DNA from: Perkinsus marinus ATCC 50983
Lineage: Eukaryota > Perkinsozoa > Perkinsida > Perkinsidae
Direction: 5' to 3'
Length of the DNA: 64,000 nucleotides
Assembly (NCBI RefSeq): GCF_000006405.1
Contig: NW_003211646.1
Span: 166,856 to 230,855, forward strand
A model generated the notes under the pieces. The model had not been told where the DNA came from, ran no database searches, and worked only from the letters and a program-made list of their open reading frames with translations. Below are positions 10,011-21,561 of the stretch, piece after piece (the stretch's first letter is position 1; each line of letters starts with the position of its first letter). A program made the translations under genes and the position numbers.

Positions 10011-12297
10011 TTACGTTCGTATAGTGATCAACTTAGTCGAGTTATTTCTGTTGCGATCTGTGGAACTTCTCGAGAACCTAACACAGAAGACTTCCGACGA
10101 CGGACTTTTGCACAATGTTCTTATCACCCCCATCCGCTTTCCTTTCCCTTTTCCTCCTTTTCCTCCTTTCCCTCCTTTACCCCCTTTGCCGCCCTTGCCG
10201 CCCTTGCCTCCCTTCCCCTTACCAGAACCTGCCCAAGCCTGTTGACCCCATCCCAGTAAGGCGCCATTAATCTCGCCTACCTCGATGTCTCTTATAAGCT
10301 GAGCCGTCATCATCGCCGAACTCCACCACGCCACTGGAGGCACCTGAGGATATAGTCCCTCAGCATCTCCCCTCCTACACCCAGGCCGTACCCTGCTCCA
10401 TGCTTCGCTTCTGGCCCCTAGCAAAGGCCTCAGTCTCGTCATCTTCATCATCCGAGCCGGCCTCCTTGCGATACTTCTCAACCAACTCTTGGGTCTTATG
10501 CTGAGAGAATGTAGGCATCTTCCAATGTTAGATATTCATCCCTCAAGTCTTCACCTCCGCTCGCTCATGCTTCTTCTTTTCCTCCTCCTGCCGCTTCTGG
10601 CGGAGCTGCTCTGCTTCCTTCAGACGCTTCTCTCGGAGGGCCCTACCGTTAGCGTTATCCCATCCGATGACCCTGTAGGCTATCTTACGCCTTCATCTTG
10701 GCATCCCTATTGAGCTTATCCTGCTCCTCAGCTGATTTGGTAACATCACGATGGTAAATCACTTCCGCCTGATTGGGCAGTCCAGCCTCAGCCTTCACCT
10801 GCATGCCAACAACTCAATCCACTTGCTTGTGATCTCCCCCTTACCAGTTGAAGAGTAAGACGAGGGCCGAGCTCAGCAAGGCCAACACTAACCTCGTTCG
10901 TGTCTTGGCGTCCTAATAGAAATCCATAACAACGCTCATGTGTAGTCCACCCGAACGCTGTTGTACAGAGACTAAGCCAACGCGGCCTTCCCTACTTACT
11001 CTTCCTATAGTGGCTTCCAGGCTCTCGGGCTCGACCCGGGAGAGGCCCGACGGTGTCACCGTCCTCGAACTCGCTGTCGGACACCCCATCCAAGTGACAC
11101 GAACTATCCAATACATCTCCTGAATCATCGATCTCAGGCACGCTTAGCCACAGAGAGGAGGAACTCACCAGCCGCCGCCAGTTTGGCCAGATTCGGTGAG
11201 GTCTTCCTGCTGGACTTCGATACGATCTTCCTCACATTCCCTAACAAGCATGCCATAATCGAGATAAGCATTGAGCTGATGCCTCACTCGAGATAGAGGC
11301 ATTCTTGAGTTTGATTTGGTAGTGTCTCATCTTGATAGTGTTAGACTCCTCGTCGTAGTTAAAGAGGACCACTCGACGGCAACTTTGTAACTGCAAGAGG
11401 ATCTGCCGAGTGCCCCTCCTCCATGTAGCGATACTTACATCAACAGTCTTCGGGTCAATGCTAGGGAACAGTGACTTCAGCATGGTACCACACAGCTCTA
11501 GATGAGGGGACTTCTTCGCAGCCGCCCCTGGCATTCAAATGGATGGCGAAGAGGGTCGTTAAGGAGGTATTACCGAAGCCGTTGAGAACCACCATCGGGG
11601 CTTGAGCATAATCCCGCATAGAGCCAACCTTGGGCCTCCTCTGGGAGCGACGCACATCCGTCTGCAGGGAGGCTTCCATCAATTGGAACGTAAGAGTTGG
11701 ACCCTGCAAGACAATAGCGTATCTCTTGACGAAGTCACTGAGTGTTGATAGAATAATGTGCGCTAGTTGCAGAAAATACGTTAATGATTTTACTGATTCC
11801 CTCATCCCTAGGCACAGTACATGAGATCTCTCTCACTAGCGTGCTTAGAAGAGCCGAGTGGGAAGAGCAATAGGGAGCCTGCTTACCTGGGCCATTCGAG
11901 TGATCCTAAGGTAAGGGGATACGTCCGTCTGGGTGAGCTGGAGCAGATGGGACACTCCAAACATCCCCGACACCGCCACAAAGTCCTGCATCTTGTTCTT
12001 TCGAGACTCCCTAACAACAGCCTCTACCGCCGAGCCTGCCTGTACAGCGGGGATCTCACCTGAGTTTACTGGCCACGTTGGGGCTCATGACCTGCCTCAA
12101 GTCGGTGACCAAGTCCTGGACTGCTTGGACCACCTGCCCTCTTCGAATGATAATACATCTAGGGGTGTTACGACGAGCTTCTTCCGACTACCAACAACAC
12201 TGATGAGACCAGGAGGAAGCAGTGACACCAATGATACCTCTTCAATGTTCTTCTGCTGGACTCTGGCCTTACGTCTACGATTGCCTACACGTGGCAT
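10011..12297 (-). CDS. PPAN: Peter Pan/Ssf1 Brix-domain ribosome assembly factor
   Basis: Fourteen exons, in coding order 12238-12297, 12060-12187, 11887-12010, 11574-11703, 11439-11527, 11288-11390, 11169-11240, 11000-11119, 10845-10912, 10689-10798, 10555-10642, 10392-10500, 10281-10343, 10011-10228. They sum to 1482 nt, or 493 residues; human PPAN is about 473. Brix landmarks: IIRRGQVVQAVQDLVTDLRQ, FVAVSGMFGVSHLL, GPTLTFQLMEAS, PMVVLNGFG, LFPSIDPKTVDLQS, MRHYQIKLKNASISR, and the late AELGPRLTLQL. A charged coiled helix and a (GGK)n tail follow. PPAN acts in the nucleolus on pre-60S particles with Rrp5S-type partners of the Brix family. Introns are 42-54 nt except two (183 and 87). The exact C terminus after the GK tail is uncertain. 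Confidence 0.92.
10130..10228. repeat. Gly-Lys coding minisatellite in PPAN tail
   Basis: Polypyrimidine tract on plus (CCTTTCCC/GCCCTTGCC units) that reads as an in-frame (Gly-Gly-Lys)n tail on minus. Internal units vary at third positions (GGC/GGT/GGA; AAG/AAA), which suggests translation rather than a fresh slippage product. Confidence 0.75.
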
Positions 12298-12465
12298 AGA
12301 GAGGAAGAAAAAGACGAGGAGAACAAGAAGAAGGACAAACTAGAGGCCACATGGGATGAGGATGAATACACTCAACAGCAGAGAGAGGCTTCAGAAACTA
12401 TCACAGGTATGGTTAGTCCTAGTAGTATATGGTAGAAAATGCGGGGTGGAGGGATCGAACCCGGA

Positions 12466-13632
12466 TCAAAGGTAATACTGAGCTTCAGAATCCACCACTA
12501 CAGGAGCATCTTCTCCCTCCTCCACTCCAACGACTTCAGCGCAGCTCTCTCCAAATCTATTCTCACATAATTTCTTTAAATATCCCGCTCTCTTTGCTAG
12601 TGCTGGGCGCGCGCTACCGTTCTCCACGATTCGTCGAAAATGATGCACTACGAAACTACTACTACCATCGTCCAACAGTAGCATATCATCAGGCATCTGC
12701 TGGAGCTGATTGAATAGCACCCTGTATAGGGAGTTGAAGAGGTCCTCATTACCATCCATGGCTCCTTCACTTTCCGCGAACAGGCCCACAAGGGCCTTCC
12801 ACTGCTCGAAGGCTTCATAACTCTGTCCCAACATGAACACCACAAAGGCCGCCTGCAGTTCCCCCAGAAGGTCCTTCGGCTGACGAAGAGTCCCTAGTAT
12901 CTCCTCAAGGACCTCAGACCTGTCCATCGCCGCTGCCGTAAGCTCCGACCCTGTATGCCGTGTCGACGTGAATCGAGGTATGTCCGTCCAGAAGACCACT
13001 GGAGTCTCCCCCTCAACAGAAGCCTTCTCAGCCCCTGGTGCCTCAGACGATTTTATCAGTCGGCCCGCGTTAACAGGTTGCAACTTCGAGATCACTTCCG
13101 GAGTAATAAATAGTGTATTCTCTTTCCATTGAGCCCAGCCCTCTCTCGGATAGGGACCGAGCTGGTCCGCGAACATCCTCTGATTTTCGAACATGAACGC
13201 GTACTTGCTAGTCTCTTGGGGGCCCACCGCCAGCAACTCTACCGTCTCAGGGCTCCATCGTCGGACTTGTATACGCGGCCGATTGGGCCCGAAGACCTAA
13301 CACAGGCGTGAACAGAACACACATTCTCGAGCGGATACTCACCACGAAGAATCCCGTCCGAGGGGACATCTCTTCCTCTGAGTAGAAGACATAGTGAACA
13401 CCGTAGGGGATAAGATGGACGCCCATAAAGCGCGGACCAACCTGATAACAGACGTCAGTGAGGAGGAGGAGGAGGAGGAGGCCTGGTTACACAGTCTTCC
13501 TACCTGCCACACGTGTTTATCAATCCCAAAGTAGGAGCCCACAGGGAACTCTAACACTAGAAGGACTCCACCATTCTTCACCAACCACTCTTGAGAGGGG
13601 TTCGACGGGACCTCTTCGGGATCCGAGGACAT
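12466..13632 (-). CDS. AAR2: AAR2 splicing-factor homologue (U5 snRNP assembly)
   Basis: Three exons: 13504-13632, 13343-13441, 12466-13296 (introns 62 and 46 nt), giving 352 residues; human AAR2 is 384. N-terminal signature: LVLEFPVGSYFGIDKHVWQV, then GPRFMGVHLIPYGVHYVFYS and an R-R-W-S-P motif. C-terminal signature: GELQAAFVVFMLGQSYEAFE, then QWKALVGLFAESE and NQLQQMPDDM, ending with the acidic APVVV motif. AAR2 binds Prp8 and prevents early Brr2 docking during U5 snRNP maturation (established for yeast and human). Prp8 itself is not in the window. Start ATG 13632 is the first in frame. The gene lies 169 bp downstream of the PPAN start boundary, same strand. Confidence 0.93.
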
Positions 13633-13822
13633 ACCAAGCGGATACCTTCTACCGGCATGAAGACGTCTTCATGCCCTCCCCCTCCAACACAAGACTCCAC
13701 CAGTTGAGTAATGCTTGTTGATTGATCATGGAGTGTCGTTAGCCATAATTGGTGCCTCTGAAGCGACGCCTTTCTTCCTTTGACGGTAACTGCCAGATGG
13801 ACTCCGAATCGAGCCTGGACTC

Positions 13823-15678
13823 TCAGACTAAGAAGAATCCGAGGCTCCAGTGTGGAAGATACAAGTCAGGTCCACTTCTCGCCACCATTACCTCCACTGA
13901 GCGTTCCCCTTGTTGCTCGTCCTCAGGCCCAGTCCAGAGCTGCTTGATCTCAGGCTGGTCCCGCGTGGACTCCTGTCGCTGAGCCTCGCAACGCGGGATG
14001 AACCTCTCGGTGAGCCAATCACAAAAGGCCTGAGTCCTCTGAGGGCCAACCAGCTCCTCGGGCATGTTGCGGAGGGCTGCTGATATCATCGAATGGGCCG
14101 ACTCTGTGGCATCGTCATATTCCTTGAATACCAGTGTACAGCCGGGGAGGGAAGAGGACGACAAGAACACTTCCCTATGAGGAAAATGAAATAGGAAGGA
14201 ATCAACACGCAGCAGCTCCCTGGGTGGACTACAGATGAGGCAGCTGATACCCACACACCGATCACAGCCTATCTCGAGCGGCTGTAGGCCCAGTAGTACC
14301 GTTGGCTCTCCATTATACATTTATCAACTTCCCTTTGAAAGGTCTTATCCCCCTGCTCAAATGCCATGTTAAAAGCCCTCAGAGCTGCAGGGTTCGGCAC
14401 CCATTCCTCACCCCCACGCCACCCTATGAGATCACTCCTATAGAATATCTAACAATCGTCCTAGAAAGCCAGCAAAGAAGGAAGAGGCGATGGTACCTTC
14501 TTGACAAAGGCAAGGACCAATACCGCATAGTCCCGACCAGGCTGCCAAGTGGGGAAGGCCAGAGAGATATCCTACACAGTGCGATCACGAGAAGGACATT
14601 GACGAGGCTGCTCCCACCAACATGCCAGAGGCCTCCTCGACTAGAGGGTGATAGACGCGGGTGATGAATTGGACCGTCGGGGCCGAGTCAGGATAGTCTT
14701 CCGAAATCCGCAATATAAACTTCAGAATGGCTCCTTTATAATGGCCCTATTACCATCACCACTCCCCTATGCTCGACTACCGCTACCTACTTGCCGTAGT
14801 ATGAGCACACAGTGCCAGATGAGGAGGTCCTGGGCATCCGGACAGACATAGAGGCCCCTTGGGGCATTGTCCTACCCAAACATCGCCTACTCCTCCTAGT
14901 GAACTCAGCAACCTACCCACTTGGAGATGTCTGTACTCCATGAGGAGGCTACATGTCCTGGGATCAGGGCCCAAGGGGGTCTGCTGATCCATCTGGCTTT
15001 CAAAGCAGTCCGCCTCCTCTTCTTCTTCCTCCTCTTCGCCACCACCCTTACCAAAGACTCCACCGATAGAAACTACAACGAGGCATACTATAGGGCATTC
15101 TGCTACTATACGTACACTTGCCGTCATTCGACCCTAGGATATCCTCTGCATCCTGGACGTGGGAGAACTCACTATACCCAGGGGAGGCTGTGTAAGAAGC
15201 TACAGGAAATATGCATCACCAACCTAGTTCAGGGAACAGACCCGACCCATACCACTCTCACTCGAAAATCTATTTAATAGAACATCGAGTCACTCAACTG
15301 ACGGTATTAACCGGCAAGTAGTGTAAGTGACTAAGCTATCCTCAGACCCGACCTACAGGAGACCTCATCATCATCGACATAATATGGCATCCTCCTTCTA
15401 GTGGATGGCCCCTGCCTCCTCTTCTGCCCTCCCAAAGTCGTCTTGAGGAAGCCCATGAAGCCCTCCACGCCGTGCTTCTGTGACCGGGCCGACCCCGACC
15501 GAGAGGACTCCCCCAAGCGACCCGAGCTACGACTCGAATCCCCATCAGGAGACACGGATTGCCCACCAAGACTCAGCCTACTACTAGGCGTGTCATAAGA
15601 TGAAACCCCATTTCCTGGCGCGTGACGGTGGCTCCTACTCTTACCATTACTGGAGCCCTTCAGGAAACGCTTTAGCAT
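13823..15678 (-). CDS. AKTIP/FTS-type ubiquitin E2 variant without catalytic Cys
   Basis: Multi-exon gene starting at ATG 15678 with a Ser/Arg-rich, low-complexity N terminus ending in an acidic run. The E2-like core is spread over exons. Its pieces are CSLLMEYRHLQ, then APRGLYVCPDAQDLLIWHCV, HYKGAILKFILRISEDYPDS, and QFITRVYHPLVEEASGML. This is the FTS/AKTIP layout: HPL replaces the HPN of active E2s and no Cys follows. The helix VPNPAALRAFNMAFEQGDK matches the AKTIP C-terminal helix. A 50-nt phase-1 intron then leads to a C-terminal extension with C-x2-C-x4-C-x2-C (CDRCVGISCLIC), not usual for the family. AKTIP forms the FTS-Hook-FHIP complex linking cargo to dynein and to HOPS. Exact end uncertain; middle exons 14.9-15.3 kb only approximate. 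Confidence 0.72.
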
Positions 15679-15801
15679 ATTGGATGCTAAAACCACATGC
15701 AAGAGTCCAATGTGAAACACTCAAACTCAAGTAAAGCCTCAAGTACAGAAACACATGCGACGTATGAGAAACACCATTCGTAAAGATCTGCTTCGCTCCG
15801 C

Positions 15802-18800
15802 TCATTTACCCTTCCCCACGGCCTCCTCCTCGTTGATCATTTCCTTCACTCTCGCCTGCATCTCCCCTTGTGTATTAGGCTGAGTAATAAGCCTCTGCCA
15901 TTCTGCATCGGACCTCAGCCAGATCGTTCGATAACCGACTGTCTTTAATAGACGCTCGAACAGGACCGCCTGAGAGAGAAGGCGAATCACGGCACTTACA
16001 ACAACAGTCCTTGTCCTAGGCTCATACCCTTCAGCAGTACCTTTCCACTGAGGCGTTGATCACTGCTATCCGCCCAGCATAGCAAGTCCTCATCAGTAGC
16101 TGCTTGTATGACTACATTGTGAGAGCGTAGAGTTAGATGAGGGGAGAAGGGCGTCCCCGGTACGGTCTGCACATAGACGTAACCCCTCACGATATGCCGT
16201 CCTCCCACCGTGGACATCTGTGCGACCATCCCTAGGTCACTAAGGGTGGCGGCAATCATTGGTATGAGCATCCTCTCAGCCTCCCGCATGCCCTCCCCCT
16301 CCGTCAGCTCTGTGAAGGCCTCTTCCTCTTCCTCAGGGTCTGGTGTTATCTACCACACCGATGCCAAGAAGGACCCTCCCTAGCCCCACTACCATTGACG
16401 TGATGGCCTCAGTCATTTCTGGATACCTCCGATGGACCGCCGTGAATACGGTAGCCGGGGTCGTGTGACTCAGGGCACACCACCACGCCGTCACGCGCCA
16501 CCTGAGCGCACTAATCCATACCACTCTCCATCGAACTTCTCACAGATGGGCCTTATTGGCTGGGTTGTGCAGTGCCCCGACTTTGAAGGCTCTATCCACC
16601 AAATCTGCTACTCGTGACCAGACGTCTATAGGCAGACCTCTACCATCGTTACCTGACCAGGGAAAGGCCTACAACCCAGGGTCTCTACTAATACAGCAAT
16701 CGTGTTACGGCTCAGACATTTGTAACCTCTCGATGTTTTCTCATCATAGGTACCCTCACAAAGGCTCCTACAGAGGCCTTCTAGCATATCATCATAGCCA
16801 TATCATTCTTTAACTCATCCTGCTACTACTACTACCTGATGTGAAGTGGAGTACGGCAGTAGAGTATGCCAACATAGCGACCTCTGGGAAGGACCCCACA
16901 GGGGAACGTAAAGGCCCTGTAGGAGACCTGTCAGTAGCCACCCTATGCACCTCGTCCATCAGTTTGCATAGTATCTACCACCCATCCATCGCCCCATCGC
17001 TTCCCCAACCCCCTCACCTTGTCGCCCCTTCCCGAAGGAGAGGTCGCCGCCATCTCCTTCAGATGCAAGCACCCTACCCCACTGATAAGGTCGAGGCCCT
17101 TGGTGCCGAGGACATCAGGGATCAGTGCCTCCTCCAACGTAGTCAATACTGATAGGATAGACAACATCCCTACCTAGACAGACAACTATCCCACCTGTGT
17201 CTCTATCAGGCAATGCCGTTGTAGACCGGGACCAGATATCAATCATCACCGCGCACTTTGGAGGCTCCTTCCGTATCTCCTCGATCCGCCCATTGAGCTC
17301 TACCAATGCCATAGACTTCAAGTCCACTGACAAAGGCCCATCACCACCACACAAGGCGAGCTGACTACCTTCGGCTTCCCCAACAGCCAGAGGTGCATCG
17401 TCATCAGACCTATTGCCCCCATGCAGGGCTAGTCGGATGAGTCGATTGATAGGGACATCCTACACAAGACACAGCTATTAATGAGCTCATGACACAGGCA
17501 CCTCACAGCGCGATTTCAATAAAGTGCGGTATTCAGATTTACATAGAAATTCAGTCAACCGAAGTCTGCTTCAATTCGACTCGATCAGCACAATAAAAGC
17601 CGCCACCAACCATTCCAGGTGTCCCGACCTAGAAGCTCATACCGTAATATCCTCTGCCACTAGGCTGTAGTCCTATACTACTCAACTATAGCTACTCACT
17701 ATCTACTTATGGAATCGGCTCCATTACACAGTAATTTATATCCGTATCGACTTACTACTACCTTCATCATGCCCTGCATCCTTTCCAGACACCTCCCTCT
17801 GTACCCCTCCGAGAAGGTCGCTAGATAGGTTAGGGAGTTCATAGACACTTGGCTGAACCGATGCTCATCAGTAACGATACCCTCCACCGCCTCATCCAAC
17901 GCCTCTGGACTAGTACCGGGTTGGTATTTCTCAATAGCTCTCTTGAAAGCTATGATGTAGTCATCCCAGCCATTCATGCCAGAGGGGAACAATCGACCAC
18001 CTCCATGATGCCCCTCCTCTACACTTGCCTCCTCTTGCTCTTCCTCAACGCTTCCTTCATCCTCTGCTGGCTTCCCCTCACCAACATCCTCAGCTTCACC
18101 AGTATCTTCCTCCTGCATCGCTCCGCTCACCACCGTTTTTTGATTCGCTAATTCTAACGCACGTGTCGTTAGCGCCTCTATGTAACTAGGCCTATAATGG
18201 CCCAACTCTCCCAATACAGTGGCTGCCTCCAATAAATGATGCGGATTCGTGAAGGCCTCGGCACCCCTCAACGTAAGCCCTTCGACAAGCTCCTCTACCC
18301 TTCCTAAAGCACATAACCCTCTACGCTTCCCTCATACCCCCCACCTTACTGCCAAGACCCGTGTGCTTCTCTAGGAGTCTAAGGTGAGCCACCTTCTGGA
18401 GCACCTTCAATAGGCCAGGAGCCGGGAACTCTTCCTGTCTGGCCTGTAGAGCAGCTGACAGAGAAGGCTATAAGTCGGCCCCTAGGAGTCTCCATTACTG
18501 AGCATATCCCTCATGAGGCCCCAGTTCCACACTAGGGGGTCTACGTTGAGGCATAGCTGGAGGAGTTCAGCACTTCCCAACTGTCTTCGCATCTTCGAGC
18601 GCCTAGCCGACTTGAACAACTCTTGACAGTTCTCTATCATCGTCAACTTGGCCTCTGGCGGCATCTCACCAAAGTGATGATAAAACCGTAGTGCTCGGAT
18701 GGCTTCAATAGCTAAGACAGTAAGCAGCAATACAGCAATAGTAGACAAGAGCCATATACCCACCCAATAGGGGGTGCCTCTGAACCCACTCATTCGCTAT

Positions 18801-20106
18801 CTGTGATCTAACACCAAAACTAAGCCTACGACACGCCCCTAACGCCGTCAACTTATCCGTATCGATCTCTGATATCAACCTAATAGATGACGGTAGGAAG
18901 GACCCCCATCCCCATCATGCCCGATCACTTAGAGTTGTCCAGAAAGGGCTGTTCCAATGCTTTAACGACTGCATGATCATCCCCAAGGCAACGATAGGCC
19001 GATATCAGACTGCTAGCCAGCTCACCAGGAGTTGCCTCCTCCGACTCACAATGCTGCACCACTCGTCTCGTCAACACTGACAACATACCAGGTACTTTAC
19101 ATTGCCACGACTCTCGAGGCTTACATGCTAGTAGGCGCTTAGTCCTAACATCGAGATCACCTGTGGTGATACGATGCCCATATATAAGTGGCAACCTCTG
19201 TAGCAAGGACAGAGCTCCCTCCACTGTAACACGCTCTTGGCTTTGCAACGGTCGCCTCTTTCGACTACTATTCTCATCATCTGCTATATGACTATTCTCC
19301 TTCCGTAGTAGCTGAGGCCTCAAAGCATGCTGTACGAAGTTACCCCCCGGCCACTACCTTTATCAACCGTTGCTCAATCATCTCAACTAGGTCCATCGGA
19401 ATAGGCGAGAAGCCGTTTAATGCCTTTAGAATCTATCACACACCAGCCAATGAGGACGATACCCCCAGCTGTGCTATTATTACTGATAACAGCTGAGGTT
19501 GGTACATACTGGGTATACTCTGTAGCATTGCTGACCGCACCTCTTCCGACTCTGCCGCTCTATGAAGGCCCAGTACCTTGAGATGCCCTAGACAAGGCGA
19601 AGGACTAGTAATACCTCCCTAATACCATAAGCCTATTTATGAGCAATGACAAATGAGACATATTGAGGAGAGGGGCGTTCTGCCGGACGCCTTCCTCTAT
19701 ACTACTCCAGCCTGCATGAGCCTGCATTCGTCGAGCCAAGGCATCTCTCTGATACATAACATTTCTATACAACATAGTCTCAGCATTCCCCGACCTTCTT
19801 TCTCTCGATAGGGGGATTGAATGCTAGCATCCTCATAACGTAGACCGTCTCCGGCCCATTCAAAGGTGCTTCGTACTGCTGTATCGTATCAAGGACATTC
19901 TCATATGAGCCTCTCTGAGATAACACCATCTCCCTCCCCCCCAGTGAGAGCTCTACTACCGAGCCTATCTTTATGGCTGCCAACTGCTGGCCGAGATCGG
20001 TACTAGGTGGTGGCATTAGATCTCCAGCAATACTCCGACTCCGTTGTCGGACAGTTTCCATCGCCTTTTGACTCAGCCGACTAGTCGCCGCCGCTGCCGT
20101 TGTCAT
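15802..20106 (-). CDS. Helical-repeat protein with RAP-like C terminus
   Basis: Long multi-exon gene from ATG 20106 (MTTAAAATSRLSQKAMETVR) to a stop at 15802. Exon pieces carry repeated helix pairs typical of FASTK/OPR proteins. Examples are LQSIPSMYQPQLLSVIIAQL, LLEAATVLGELGHYRPSYIE, EAIRALRFYHHFGEMPPEAK, and WWCALSHTTPATVFTAVHRR. The last exons resemble a RAP domain: LTLRSHNVVIQAATDEDLLC, then RLLKTVGYRTIWLRSDAEW, where RAP domains have a Leu-Gly-Tyr...W motif. RAP proteins act on organelle RNA, usually mitochondrial. Junctions are short GT-AG introns, but several around 16.6-17.0, 17.5-17.7 and 18.3-19.8 kb are unresolved, so this could be two genes. It lies 102 bp from the end of the UQCC1-like gene. 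Confidence 0.55.
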
Positions 20107-20207
20107 TGAGTGACCAGCCTTTAAAAACTATCACAAAGCACTGTGATGAGGTACGACAACGAAACTACTATAGAGATGTCAGAAACGTACATACACTTAT
20201 TCCGAAT

Positions 20208-21446
20208 TCACCTCCGCTGTATAGATGGCATGCGAGTCGGACGACTTCGGTCAATGAGGGCTCCTCTATTGGGAAGAGGACGGGCTGGGTACGATGGTAA
20301 GGGGAAATCAGCCCATACAAAATTAGCGAATATGAAATCATCATGTGGCACCCGTAGGATGTACGATAGCTGCCTAACATGACTCAATGCCTGTCACCTG
20401 TCAGACCCATTGAGGGCTACCTCACGGTGTACTTTGTCAATAGAAGCAGTCGCTTATCGTCCTTCTGTATCTCCCCACTGTGGATATTAGCATGAAGTTG
20501 CTGATAAGGACAACAATAAGGTGGGTATGTAGCTCAAGGTCGACTACCTCCTGCAGTCTAGCAGCAAGGATGTCCCCTCTCCGTAACGCCCTGTCGAGAG
20601 CAACACACCCACCATAGCTGTACCTGAGGAGGAGCCGTCACCGAGGATCGAACCCTGGACCATCTACTACTCCATCGTGTTCCTGAGTTCCGAGCTGAAA
20701 CGATAGTCGGGGACTCTCTTAATGAGCAACCACGTCTTGGGCAGCACCCATATATGTTCGAAAAAGTAGTAGTCCATTCGGTCGTCACCTATTTGCAGCT
20801 GAGAATAATGTCTTTACTCCTCCAAGAAGCATATCTATTATACGCTACCATTTTCTGATGGAATATCCAAGCATGTAGAGTAAGCCAATACAACTGATGG
20901 TTGAATCCCATAGTGATGCCAAAGGCCTCCATCAGAGGCTTATTCTCCAACCTCTCCAATACCAACCTAAACAGCTTCTCAGTCGTCTTGGCTCGGCCTG
21001 ACCTCCACCAAAGCCAGTCCCCTATGGGCTGACAACAACATGAACATCGGATATGAATATCCCTCACCATCTCACTTTGGGTAGCCAATCCATAAGGAGC
21101 CTCGCGGGGGGTTTGGTAGGAATTAGAAAATCCTTAACCTAAGCATGGCACGGAGCCAATACGGTCTACCCCTCAATGCCAGGACAAGACCACCTCCTTC
21201 TCGCCGACATCACAAATAGGGTCGGACACGATAATGGCTGACTGGTACTGTAGTTTAGTCAGTTCTTCCTGTGTGATGACGTCCTCTGTCTGAATACCAG
21301 CCTACGACAACCGCTACGTGACCTGATATTACCTCGGTGATCGTCTGCCCTTTACGCATGAGGGCTGTCCGGCGCTGTAAAGGCCTACCTAGGCCTATGC
21401 TGGCCATGGGACCGCTACGGATGCGAGCGATGATACGAAGAGCCAT
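20208..21446 (-). CDS. UQCC1: UQCC1/Cbp3-type complex III assembly chaperone
   Basis: Starts at ATG 21446 with an Arg-rich amphipathic presequence (MALRIIARIRSGPMASIGLG), consistent with mitochondrial import. Exons continue with LLMDWLPK, GDWLWWRSGRAKTTEKLFRL, LMEAFGITMGFNHQLYWLTL, HAWIFHQKM, LQIGDDRMDYYFFEHIWVL, and then YSYGGCVALDRALRRGDILA. This last is the family motif (human ...QYSFGACVSYDHAL). It ends with HVRQLSYILRVPHDDFIFAN. Cbp3/UQCC1 binds newly made cytochrome b at the mitoribosome and aids bc1 assembly; partner UQCC2 is not seen. The key junction 3' of HQKM is a phase-0 intron. The last exon and stop near 20208 are less certain. Divergent from the gene at 21562, only about 115 bp away. 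Confidence 0.72.
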
Positions 21447-21561
21447 CGCATTTAATGTACCTCAGATAGAACTCGAATATTAAAAAAATAGCGCTACCGG
21501 GGATCGAACCCGAGTCATAGGAGAAGTCCAGAATCGAAAGAGTTGATCTTCAACAACGATT

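Noticed and set aside
13749-13982. Plus-strand frame overlapping the AKTIP-like C terminus
   Set aside because: Antisense to a better supported exon; no motif.
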